Positions 1 through 9,784 of a DNA stretch of 64,000 nt are shown piece by piece. The position numbers and the translations under genes were made by a program. Within the stretch, counting starts at the first letter, position 1. Each line of letters begins with the position of its first letter. Under the pieces are notes generated by a model. It was not told the origin of the DNA and made no database searches. It saw nothing but the letters and a program-made list of their open reading frames with translations. Origin of the DNA: Paraphoma chrysanthemicola (taxonomy: Eukaryota > Ascomycota > Dothideomycetes > Pleosporales > Phaeosphaeriaceae); the NCBI GenBank assembly GCA_020744225.1, contig JAGMWG010000010.1, forward strand, positions 124,001 through 188,000. Reading direction: 5' to 3'.

Positions 1-184
1 GTGAAACTCGTGCCTACCTAGGTGAAACTCGAGGTTGGACTGAATCATGTGTCTTTGCGAGGATTATCATAGCAAGTTCGATTCAGCAGTTTGGTGTCTC
101 TCATGAGTAAGTATCCTCTTTAACCATACTATCGTGCTAGCTAAGCTAGGAGCCTCTAACTACGCGCGCCATCTTTGGACGTGT

Positions 185-2191
185 TCACCAGCGTCGCCGC
201 ATGATGAACTCGCCCATCCGCTCAGCCCTACGATACAACAGCGACTCTCGAGGTGAGTCATCCTCTCCAGCCTTCTCATCCTTGCCAACGACCTTGTGCA
301 GCCATCTACCCAAGGAGACATGTCGCTTGTGCTTCTTCGCCTGTGTGCTGTCTTTAGTCTGCACAGAACGACGGAGCAATGGCTCGCTTACGACGCGCTG
401 CTTTGTTGGCTCGCGAACAGGAAATTCGAACTCTCGGTCGAGCAAGCCATCGTCGTAGATGGTGTAGGTTGGCTCCGGTGCTGGACCCCTGCCCACCAAT
501 TTGCTCAGTTGAGCCGATACGCGCCGCAAGACGTTGAGCGACGACGCACGGCGGTGCGTCTTAGGCTTCGAATTAGAAAATCTCTTCCGCGTCCTGGGAA
601 GCTTGAAGGCGACGTATGTGGGGAAGTACATGTCGCCGTACAAGCGCTCACTGTCATCCTCATAACTGACTTTACCTGGTCTAGCCGCAAAATCGATGTC
701 GTCCCGAAGGGAGGCAGCGAAACCCATCAGCGCGGGAACCTCGTCGTCTGAGAGGTACTCAAATATCGAGCCAGCATCTTCGGCGAATACCCGAAATGCT
801 TGTGTCGGTGGCTGATATGATATAGCTGGCAGGAGACCTTCTTCGTCGCCAGAAACCGTACCGTCGTCAGACACAGCCTCCGAATCCTCTTCAGTATCAT
901 AACCAGAAACAGGAACATTCTCTTGTTGTCTATGTGGCATCCAGTACGGCTTAGGTGCGGTATGTCGCTGGAGGTTATCCCATTCGGCATCAGAAACTGG
1001 GGCATGGTGCGCGAGATACTGGAAGTCTGCCACTGCAACACCTCTCTTAGGCCCTGCTTGCACAAAGAAGTCGAAAGAGTACAACTTCCGCACCGTGTGC
1101 TCAACTAGCTGACTCGGATCGACAACGACTGGACGAAGTCCGGTCTTCAAGTCTACCACCGAGGACTTGCGTTTCAACACATGCTCTTGCTCGGATGGAG
1201 ATTCGAGCTCGCCAACGGGGTTCCAAGACTCAGACGCAACGGTCGAGCCGGAGTCAGTCGAGTCAATAGAGGTCCTGCGTTCCTGACTTCCAAGTCCGGT
1301 CAGGGACATATTTGCAAAGGTCGAATTCGCTAGGCCTATACGTGGGGGAGAGCTTTCGGGAGTGTTAGATGCTTGAACAGGCTCTAGCATGTCATCGACT
1401 GACGAAAGCCATCGATGGGGCTGGCTGAGAGCCCGCGCCTGATCGCCCACTGGAAGAGGAGACGTCATCGAGTCATTTTCGAGGGGAATATATTCTTTGT
1501 GCCTGTACTTGGTACGCGTCGATGCAAATGAGATGCGGCGCACCTTGCCTACTACTCCCGACTGTTCAGATGTGAGAAGCTCATCGGGATCCTCTCGCTT
1601 GGGCAAACGAGGCAAAGCGGCACGCTCAGGTGTGTTCGATCCGCCATTACCAGGCATGTCTGAAATAGTGGTCTTGTTCCTTCGATGACCGAGACGCTGA
1701 GGGCTATCGAGATTGAGGGTACCATTGCTCGCCAGATGCACATGGCTAGGGTTAGGATGCCCAACTGGTGCTTCGAAGCCGATCAGGGGATACATGAGCA
1801 TTGAAGCATGCTTATTGACAAAGTGAGTTGGTGGGCGTGGCAAACCATCGACCGGACTTGGATAGTTCTTTGGTGGAGGAATATGCATCATGCGCGTGTC
1901 AGATCCATTCCTCGATGGGATGTGGGTAGTATCATTGAAAACACCAGACGGGAGCGTGTTCCGACCGCCACGAGAGGGTGAAGAGCCACTGGAAGAAAAT
2001 TCAGTGAACTCCGAGGGCAGTAACGAGGGCGAAGGTGACAAGGCCTTCTGCTCGGCGGAGCCAACGGGGAAGTCGATAGGGCTTCCAGAGATTGGCCGCT
2101 GTGAACTTCCGGGCGGAGTAGTTGACTCTTGCTGCATCGTCGGGGCAAGAATTACTTCGTGGCTAGGTTGACTGCTAGGGCTGGAAGTCAT
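185..2191 (-). CDS. Unrecognised, largely disordered protein (668 aa)
   Basis: A single open frame encodes about 668 residues if translation starts at the ATG complementary to 2189-2191. The frame stays open upstream, and an earlier ATG near 2338 would add a short hydrophobic leader; I prefer the later start because the protein has no other sign of secretion. The first two thirds are rich in Ser, Pro and Thr and look disordered. An acidic DTEEDSEAVSDDG stretch follows, then a more conserved-looking segment (around EDAGSIFEYLSDDEVPALMG), and the C-terminal 120 residues are Arg/Lys-rich with several possible nuclear localisation signals. I recognise no catalytic domain. It is transcribed away from the gene starting at 2635, with 443 bp between the starts. 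Existence of the gene is fairly safe; its function is unknown. Confidence 0.7.
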   Translation of the reverse strand: MTSSPSSQPSHEVILAPTMQQESTTPPGSSQRPISGSPIDFPVGSAEQKALSPSPSLLPSEFTEFSSSGSSPSRGGRNTLPSGVFNDTTHIPSRNGSDTRMMHIPPPKNYPSPVDGLPRPPTHFVNKHASMLMYPLIGFEAPVGHPNPSHVHLASNGTLNLDSPQRLGHRRNKTTISDMPGNGGSNTPERAALPRLPKREDPDELLTSEQSGVVGKVRRISFASTRTKYRHKEYIPLENDSMTSPLPVGDQARALSQPHRWLSSVDDMLEPVQASNTPESSPPRIGLANSTFANMSLTGLGSQERRTSIDSTDSGSTVASESWNPVGELESPSEQEHVLKRKSSVVDLKTGLRPVVVDPSQLVEHTVRKLYSFDFFVQAGPKRGVAVADFQYLAHHAPVSDAEWDNLQRHTAPKPYWMPHRQQENVPVSGYDTEEDSEAVSDDGTVSGDEEGLLPAISYQPPTQAFRVFAEDAGSIFEYLSDDEVPALMGFAASLRDDIDFAARPGKVSYEDDSERLYGDMYFPTYVAFKLPRTRKRFSNSKPKTHRRASSLNVLRRVSAQLSKLVGRGPAPEPTYTIYDDGLLDREFEFPVREPTKQRVVSEPLLRRSVQTKDSTQAKKHKRHVSLGRWLHKVVGKDEKAGEDDSPRESLLYRRAERMGEFIMRRRW

Positions 2192-2634
2192 TGTTGAATC
2201 GGAGGAGCAGGTAGTTACAATGTCCCAATCGATGCGAGCAGTTGTAGTTGAGAGTTGTTGGGTCCCGGCGATGTGCGTGAGAGTAGGCGAAGAAAAGATG
2301 AGCGGTATATAGAAGAGTGCACACGGCAACGAACGCATGATGATAACACAATGCACCAACGCGTAGAGATCTTTCGAGAGGTGACACGGTCGCAATCACG
2401 CTTGGAGTGAAACGCGCAGCACGTGATGCGTGCCCTCCACACCTGAGCAGGTGTTGCAGCCGCCCAGTGGAGTTCAGGCACCAAGTGCTCCATCGACAAA
2501 CAAGTCTGCGAGCTTCTTTCGAAGACAATCAGCAGCACACGAACAACCTCCATCAACCACAACTCAACCCAGGTTATCATCGTCCGGAGCTCACATCTGC
2601 CCAAAGTCGCTGATCCATAATTCGAGACATCGCG
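2192..2634. promoter_or_regulatory. Divergent intergenic promoter region
   Basis: This 443-bp spacer separates the starts of two divergent genes and must hold the promoters of both. I see no clear TATA box or repeated operator. That it is regulatory is inferred from gene orientation alone. Confidence 0.45.
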
Positions 2635-4041
2635 ATGGCACCTCGCCAGCAAAACAGTCTTTACTTGCTTGCCAACAACCACGTTGACATTGAAAATCCA
2701 AACGAAGATCCACCTGAGCTGGTTCATGGATGCTCTTCTGGTGACTCGGAAGACTACCAGACATGTAGTCAAGATCGCAACACAATGATGATCAGGGAGC
2801 AGCTGTGCGAGAAGGTGGTCGGCCATTCAGACTTCCGTGTTCGCAACGCTGATGAAGCACAGAGAGCCGAAGCGCGACTCTTCAATACTCCGAGGCCGAG
2901 AGCAAATCTCGATGACTTGAGTACCTTGCTGTATACTCGAGGACGACTACAGGAAATGGGCTGCACTTTCACGGAGCTCGGAGAGTTGATCACATATGGC
3001 CACCCCCAGGCGCATTATGACTTTGATCAGATGCTTCGCCTCGGCCCTATCTACGACGAGCAATGGTCCTTGATCTTCGTTGGCGAGCAGGCACAAGCTT
3101 CTAAAGACGACCCACTACTGTGGCCAGATCTTCGTACTCTGAAGAGAATGTTGAGAAACGAAGGCGTGGTGTTCGGTTTCGATCATCGGCGCCTTACGTT
3201 TGGCGATGGCAGCGAAAAGATCAGGCATCTCTGCACAGTTTTCGATGATTTGCGGAATATGTGGTCGGCAATGCGCGCCTTCGCCCGAACTCCAGCGCGT
3301 AAAGACCAGCAAGTTGGAGGCAATTCAGGTGTCGAATGCGGCAAAGAAAGAAATTTCCAGCCTCATAAAAACGACCATTCCTATCCTGAGACAACGGTAG
3401 CTGGTCATCATTGGACGGGGACTTCCCGTAGAGAGCAAGCTGAAGAGAGGCCGCCACGCCATATTGGTTGGCGATTCAGCGATGACATCGACGCAGGGGC
3501 TGTCACTCGATATCGCGATTCGATGAGCCAAGACCGGCAAGAAGAGCTCCAAGAGAACTTCAAAACAGCTATTTCGACGCCTCTTCCCCACGTCGAGGAT
3601 GAATTTCACGAAGTTGCTTCTTGCGCCGAACATGCCGAGGCCAATCCATCTATGGGTCCTTCAATGCATGGCACACTTTGTCCCACGAGTAGTAGCCGCC
3701 TTCGCCATGGCCCATCTCCTCTTCAGGTGAGCAAATGTTCTTGTAGAGCACAAGAGGGAACCGGACTAACACACGGACAGATTGTAACAACTCCGGGCAT
3801 GGTGTCTCGCGATGAGCTAGTGGCCAATCCAACGGCAGATAACATGGCCAGTCTCAGGACTGATGATGCCATCACAGCAGAAATGGCGTCCAGTCGCAGG
3901 AATGACGAGCCAGAAGCGACGAAGACAACAAAGAAGAAAGGCTTCAAAGGCTGGTGGCAAGGTGTCTTTGGTCGTAGAGGTGAGAATGGAAAGAGCGGTG
4001 CGGGTGATAGAATGGTGTCTCCATGGTATATTGGCGGATAA
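2635..4041 (+). CDS. Unrecognised protein with one stop-free 54-nt intron (450 aa)
   Basis: Two exons, 2635-3726 and 3781-4041. The intron 3727-3780 has donor GTGAGC, a GGACTAAC branch site and acceptor ACAG. It is 54 nt with no stop, so the unspliced frame also reads through (468 aa); splice signals favour removal. The N-terminal half is compact and acidic, with a segment around residues 85-200 that looks folded and alpha-helical (for example ELGELITYGHPQAHYDFDQ and DLRTLKRMLRNEG). The second half is polar and low in complexity, and the C-terminus is basic with Trp residues (KGFKGWWQGVFGRRG). I do not recognise a family. It is divergent from the gene at 185-2191. Confidence 0.65.
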   Translation: MAPRQQNSLYLLANNHVDIENPNEDPPELVHGCSSGDSEDYQTCSQDRNTMMIREQLCEKVVGHSDFRVRNADEAQRAEARLFNTPRPRANLDDLSTLLYTRGRLQEMGCTFTELGELITYGHPQAHYDFDQMLRLGPIYDEQWSLIFVGEQAQASKDDPLLWPDLRTLKRMLRNEGVVFGFDHRRLTFGDGSEKIRHLCTVFDDLRNMWSAMRAFARTPARKDQQVGGNSGVECGKERNFQPHKNDHSYPETTVAGHHWTGTSRREQAEERPPRHIGWRFSDDIDAGAVTRYRDSMSQDRQEELQENFKTAISTPLPHVEDEFHEVASCAEHAEANPSMGPSMHGTLCPTSSSRLRHGPSPLQVSKCSCRAQEGTGLTHGQIVTTPGMVSRDELVANPTADNMASLRTDDAITAEMASSRRNDEPEATKTTKKKGFKGWWQGVFGRRGENGKSGAGDRMVSPWYIGG

Positions 4042-5068
4042 ATCTGCCGTCGACGGATACGCCTCACAGGAGGCGACCTGGTATCAGAATTTGGACAAGT
4101 TCATCCCGCTTTATGCACAACAAATTGATTGCTTTTTGGCGGATGAACATTGAAATTTAGTTCGTCAGCACAAACCTCTACGCGATCTCTCTTCAAGAGG
4201 CGCCAATAGATGTTAGTACCAATAAGAATGATATAACGTCCTGGCTTTTGCGACAATAAAGATGTCCGATCAGAGCTTCACGGGCATCCAAAGCGGATGG
4301 ATCGTTCTCTGCTAGCGGCAGCTCTGATCCCCTCAACAGGGGTTTGGTAGATGCATTGAACACTGGCTGTCCTCAGGGACTTGTACCGCTCTTGCGCGGT
4401 AATGTGACGTTACTAAAGGATTTGATGGATATATGTAGGCAACGAGTTGTTTTAAGCAAGCGCGAGGCAGGTCGTGGCACGTTCCGAAGTCGCGTTCGCT
4501 GCAAGCCGATGACGTACCCAGATACTGTTTGGCGTGTCTCGACGTTAGATGTCTCAGTCGCCTCTTATGTCTTTTGTCTAATAACAAATCAGATTGCACG
4601 TGCGGTCATGTATTCTGTTCCTTGAGTGACAAGTACCCGAGAGGGTGCGGGATGTGACTTGCCCGCTGAGCTCCAGCTTTTCACGCTTCACTTAATGATC
4701 ATCTCGGTTCGACATGGGCATGGCGTTAAGAAGACATCTATCACGATGAAACCGCGTTCAGTTCAGGTCTATTCTAGACATCTCAGTATTGAGAAGGGAA
4801 TCGATCTCTACTTGTACAGAAATTGACGAACACAATAGGAACTAATGTCGGGGACTCGACCTCGGAGAGTGGGACGTTCAACATCACCCACCCTGCTCCT
4901 TCGTTCTCAAGTGCCAAGGCTTGTGACAAACAAGAGCACATCTATCACCTAGATGAACGATCGTCACTCAGGTGAGGGCGTTGGTGGCAGACTCTCTCGC
5001 TTGGTACCATCAACTCAACGCATACTCAACCTGGTATTTTTGTCCTGCGCCAACTCAACTATCCGACT
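4042..5068. other. Intergenic, no gene recognised
   Basis: About 1 kb between two plus-strand genes. Short open frames exist (for example 4344-4625) but none has convincing composition, splice sites or family resemblance. It probably holds the 3' end of the upstream transcript and the promoter of the gene starting at 5069. Confidence 0.5.
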
Positions 5069-6156
5069 ATGACTTCAAAGTCTGCTGATTTGACGGCTAC
5101 GCACATGTCAGACACCTCTTCGATGTACCGCGACGATGTTTGCAGCTGTGTCGACGCTTCTACTGTCATTCCTCAGCGCTGCCAACATTCGCGCACTCGA
5201 AGTAACGTCACAAGTGTGGCGTATGAATACGATGATTGCTTGAACCACACCACATCTACCAGCCAAGAGGACGTTGGATCGAAGGCACCACAGCGTGAAA
5301 CTAACGCCGAAGCGGATGAACGCCGCCGCCGGTCTGCTGCCATAGCACGTGCAGAAGCAAAATTTATGGCATGGGTTGAGGCAGATGCGCACACTGCGGA
5401 CAGGCAATCAAAGTGGCCAGACATCGATCCCTTGAACGATGAACATCTGTTCCCAGAGTTAGGAGTGGGAGCAGCGGGAGCAGTTGGCTCGCGGCCTCCG
5501 ACGCCACCACGGCATCCCATGCGACCTAGTAGCACAACAGCGAAGTCCTCAGAGACCACACGTGGCACCACCGAAACAGAACGTGGCGCCTCTCTAAGAT
5601 CTCGCCGTCTGGTTGTCTTAGTCTCGGAGATTCTGACAATGTTGATCCAGGGTCTCAGCTTCCTCGTCAAAGCCCAGCTACCCTTGTGGTGGGAAGTGTA
5701 CCAAGATGCATCGAACATTCATTGCATTTTCGCACCAAAACCGGTGAACTTTTAGCTCGGCCAGTGGAGGAGGGATCGGAGGGATCGGAGGGACAGAATC
5801 TCAGTGTCCTGCAGAATGATGGCTGTCCACCTCAATCCCATGCCTCAGCAGCTAGTGTCATACAGCATTCTCCCCCATTCGGCAGCTCTCGGCAATTCCA
5901 TGTCCGTGGCTCAGCTGGAGCCAACTACACCATGCCGACTCTCTCACGCTACCAGACCTGTTCTTCAAGGACCACGAAGTATCCGACTCCACCGCGATCG
6001 ACCGGAGGCGTGGAATCTTCTATGGGTAATGTTTACGACCTTGGAGACCACTCGCTTGGCTATTCCAGCGGTCTGTTTGTGACTAATATCAGTTCCGTTC
6101 AATCGTCAAACAAAGCGCCGAGAAAGTCCTCCATGCGTCGCATCTCCTGTATGTAG
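5069..6156 (+). CDS. Unrecognised protein, two reading frames probably joined by an intron
   Basis: An ATG at 5069 opens a frame ending at 5755. From 5533 a second frame is open to the stop at 6156 and looks more protein-like downstream (for example SLGDSDNVDPGSQLPRQSPA and DLGDHSLGYSSG). A CTGAC branch-like site at 5633 lies 13 nt before an AG at 5650. GT donors at 5529, 5562 or 5583 would all restore the frame, giving about 320-340 residues. The exact donor cannot be fixed by eye, and a single-exon protein ending at 5755 (228 aa) remains possible. The N-terminal part has an Ala/Arg-rich helix near RRRRSAAIARAEAKF, and the C-terminal part is Ser-rich. No family recognised. Confidence 0.45.
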
Positions 6157-8073
6157 TCGCCAGCTCATACATACTGGCAGGCCTTGGGGCACGCCAGAAA
6201 TAGGCAATATCTCCGAGCTCGTTGATCACGGGATGACGTATCGACCGTGGTTACCTCAGCACTCTCACAGCCGTTGATCAAACCATAGGCTGCGCTTTTC
6301 TTACCCGACCTGGCAATCCTCCCTCGTCCCGCCTGGCAAATTGTTTCGGGCTTTGGTCCATCATCTATCCACGCACGAATCGGCGAAGGTGTTCTAGTTA
6401 GGCCTGGTGCCTGCTCATCCAGTGCAAAAAGTTGAGTTTTTTCTTGCATGTCAGGCCACGAGCGTCAGGAGCCGCTCTTTCTCCTACACTAGCCCGCCCT
6501 CTTGACCCATACTCCAGCATCAACAGTGGTACCGAGCGTCGTGACCATGGAGCAGCTCTTCTGCGCCCTAATTCTCACCTTTAAAGGTGGAAAGTGCGGT
6601 CCGTCGATCCTACCGATACCGCATCCAGAATAACAGTTCGCACGTGACAATCTTTTTCGCGATCAACTACCTTTCGAGAACGAAGTATTATAGCTTCGCG
6701 TCTTTTGACGAGTCTTCCTACCTACCAATGTAGAAGGTCCCTTAAATGATTCATCTTGGCACCAAGAATATTTTAACAACGCGTTCCGGAGGGTTCCCCT
6801 CACTTGTCTTCTTAGCTGGCAACTAGAGAGGGAGAGCGGTTTGTTCTTAAACTAAACGCGCAATCTGCACCCATTCGCTGACAGTTTAGGCTATGGTTCC
6901 GAAACACGGCGACCAATTGGTGTCGCAAAAATCCATACGCGAGTCCCTTGAGATTGCTACGGATCGTGCCGAGACACAGTCGTTGTAATGCTCTCTGATA
7001 TATTTGTCGCACCTATGGCGGGCCGTTTAGACGCGCCGATTGTTGATCACAAGGTCGAGACATTGTGGGGCAATGTATCCGGGGTACGTTACAGGGATGA
7101 CCCAGTACTCACACAAGGTGCGGTGCAAGGGTTACACAACACTCATGCGTTGACCAGTCGCAAACTCAGGAACCAGCCCAAAGCCACGGTCAAGCGTGCC
7201 GTTGAAGACCTGCATACAATGTTGTAGCACGCTGCGGATCGATACCCTAGCTTCGCTAATCTGTTAGTAGATCCTTCTCCGATCCGTCTTCTACATCCGG
7301 TCTGACATTGAGCATGTGCAAGGGACTAGTCGCTCGCTGTAGTTTCTCGCTTGAAGCTTCAGATTCGGCACTTTCTAGAATCAGATGGTGCACGTGTGTT
7401 GCTAGTTTACAACATTCTGGGCGGTCTTGTTCATCCCCGGAGACGAATAGGAAAGTAATCCTGATGGGCCACACGCAGGTCTCAGAGAGAGGTTGGTCCA
7501 CCAGAAGCAAATGACTTTGGAACAGGTGTGCCCATGACTGAAACTTCTCTTCGAATGTGACCACCATAATGTTATAAATGAATGACACCTGATTACCCAG
7601 GCAAGCTCCAGAAGAACCCCGCCGGGCAGCATGAGGAAAAACATCGCTTCATCTACGTTCTTAGGCTCATCTCCGAAGTCATGTCAGGCATCAAATCATG
7701 GTGCTATACCGTGTGGAGTATTTTGTCCAAGCGACGTACTTGGTCTGCATCCCATGGTTGCAATGGACGAAGTATGGTCGGTTGGAGCTCATTTTCATCT
7801 ATAACCTTGCATGATCGAAACCTCCAAGAGAAGGGTAGTAGGCCGCCGGACGAGTGTCGTGAGTATTCTGAGCCTGATAATATGTGTATAAGAAGCAAAG
7901 GTCGCTGCCTCCAAAAGTTTCCAGCAACTCGGAAGCTCCTCTTCTGACCCTTCTTCCCGCGAGCCTCCTACTCATTCATTTCAGTCTTGCTTCACTACTG
8001 CTCCACAACTTGTTTAGTGGTTCAACTGTACTTTACATTTCAAGCTAGTGTCAAAGCCCATTGCTGTCTCACG
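6157..8073. other. Long region without a convincing gene
   Basis: Nearly 2 kb. The minus strand holds an ATG-started 94-codon frame (6165-6449) and a set of partial frames between about 7256 and 7960 that could be linked by plausible splice sites but have no identifiable start (see findings). No RNA gene, terminal repeat or transposase was seen. The 3' part must include the promoter of the GH16 gene at 8074. Confidence 0.45.
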
Positions 8074-9147
8074 ATGCTTTCCAAGACGATCGCCGTCCTC
8101 TCAGCTGGGCTGACCCTCACGCGGGCAGCACCGCCAACGGTTCCTGGCTTCTCTCTGACATGGAGCGATGACTTTATCGGCACACGCAACAGTCTGCCTA
8201 ACCCATCGAACTGGATCGTAGATATCGGCACTGGGTATCCCGGTGGTCCACCTCAGTGAGCAAAATCCCGCATACCAAATTCTCATGGAACATACCCTAA
8301 CTTCGTATCCCAAAATCAGGTGGGGCACATGGGAGGTTCAGTCATACACATCTCGCCCAGACAACCTCAAGTTGACCGGCGATGGCGTACTTCAGATTAC
8401 GCCACTTCGCGATGCTAATAACCAGTGGACTTCTGCACGAATCGAAACCCAGCGATCAGACTTCATGGCGAGAGCTGGTGGGAAGATGCGCATCTCCGCT
8501 CGCATAATTATGCCAGACATTACTGGCGAGGCGGCGGTGGGTTACTGGCCTGCTTTCTGGACCCTGGGCAAGTGATACCAGTATGTGAAAAGCTGCGAGA
8601 CATACTGACTTGTGCTCCATTACACAGGCAACAACTACCGCGGCAACTACCAGAACTGGCCGTCTGTCGGTGAATTCGATATAATGGAGGCAAGTCACTC
8701 ACCTGTATTATGTGGCATGTGATGTTAGAATGTCGCTGATTGCTTTAGAATGTCAATGGTATCAACAGAGTCTGGGGCGTACTACACTGCGGAGTAAACC
8801 CAGGCGGGCCTTGCAGGGAGACTGATGGCCTCCCCGGTTTCATCCAATGCCCAGGAACACCTTGCCAAGGTAACTGGCATGTATACAGCATTGAAGTTGA
8901 CCGAACCACCACTCCCGAGAGGCTCACCTGGAGCGTTGATGGCGTTAACTTCCATACCGTAACGCAGAACGATGTTGGAGCTGAAACATGGGCTCAAGCT
9001 GTTCACCACGGACACTTCATCCTTCTAAATTTGGCGATCGGAGGCGCGTTCCCGAATAACAACAGTGGCCGCCAAACACCAGTTGCAGGCACTGTACCTG
9101 GCGTGCCATTGTACGCTGATTGGATAGCGGTCTACAACTCGGTCTGA
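8074..9147 (+). CDS. Secreted glycoside hydrolase family 16 protein (endo-beta-1,3(4)-glucanase-like), 296 aa
   Basis: Four exons: 8074-8255, 8320-8567, 8628-8689 and 8749-9147. Residues 1-18 form a signal peptide ending near LTRAAPP. The mature protein is a GH16 fold that should cleave beta-1,3 or mixed beta-1,3/1,4-glucans outside the cell. The catalytic signature is GEFDIMENVNG, with nucleophile and acid/base Glu on either side of Asp. Intron 1 (64 nt) is GT-AG. Introns 2 (8568-8627) and 3 (8690-8748) both start GCAAGT, so they are GC-AG introns. Only these joins rebuild the GH16 core: exon 2 ends in FWTLG, exon 3 gives NNYRGNYQNW through EFDIME, and exon 4 begins with NVNGINRVWG. Nearby GT choices destroy the frame. 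Length is normal for single-domain fungal GH16 proteins. The precise substrate cannot be told from sequence. Confidence 0.9.
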
Positions 9148-9784
9148 TGGGCGATATAAAGTTTGGGTAGCACCTGGACAATTCAATGACGAAATCACGG
9201 CAGGCGGGTATGAGGGTTTTGGAATTATGGGATATACATGTGGACGTTTCTTTCTTCTAACCCCGAAGGGTCTTTTGTTCCGCCTGTCTGAACTCGCAAG
9301 CCGAGCAAACCGTTTCTACTTCTCAGTATCTATTGCGCTTTTGAGCAGGAACATTCTGATTTCTTTCCCTTCGTGCATCGCTTCTGTCCTGCTTTTCCTT
9401 AATGATTGAAAGACCAACGCCTCCGCCTTGAGAACACGCTCTATCGATTACCTATGTACGACCGCGGTGTTGCTGCTTCCGTATCCTAGGTTTTACGACT
9501 TGTAAGTCTGTACTAATGATTGGTCAGTCCAACGAGATCGTGTCACGTGCTGTTGCGACTACCCTAAGTATTCACTCCACGAATCAGCGGCGCTAGCAAG
9601 TGCCAAGCCCAGGCTAAAGGTTGGCCAATGCCTCGCTTCGTATCCACACCTCTACTCCTTCATAAGTCATACATCTTTCACTTCGCACAATTGTTTATAT
9701 CTCTAGCCCTTGGTTGCACTCAACGTCACTGTCCTGTCACCCTTTTGTCATTTTGCCGGAGTGCAGGGAGATTGTTGCCTGACG
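9148..9784. other. Intergenic, no gene recognised
   Basis: Between two plus-strand genes. T-rich stretches after 9230 suit a 3' UTR and polyadenylation region for the GH16 gene; the rest should be the promoter and leader of the next gene. No open frame of note. Confidence 0.5.

Noticed and set aside
1..31. Direct repeat of GTGAAACTCG at 1 and 22
   Set aside because: Ten bases twice at the window edge, too short to interpret.
5769..5794. Short tandem repeat GGATCGGAG
   Set aside because: Only about two and a half units inside a coding frame (EGSEGSEG), not a notable repeat array.
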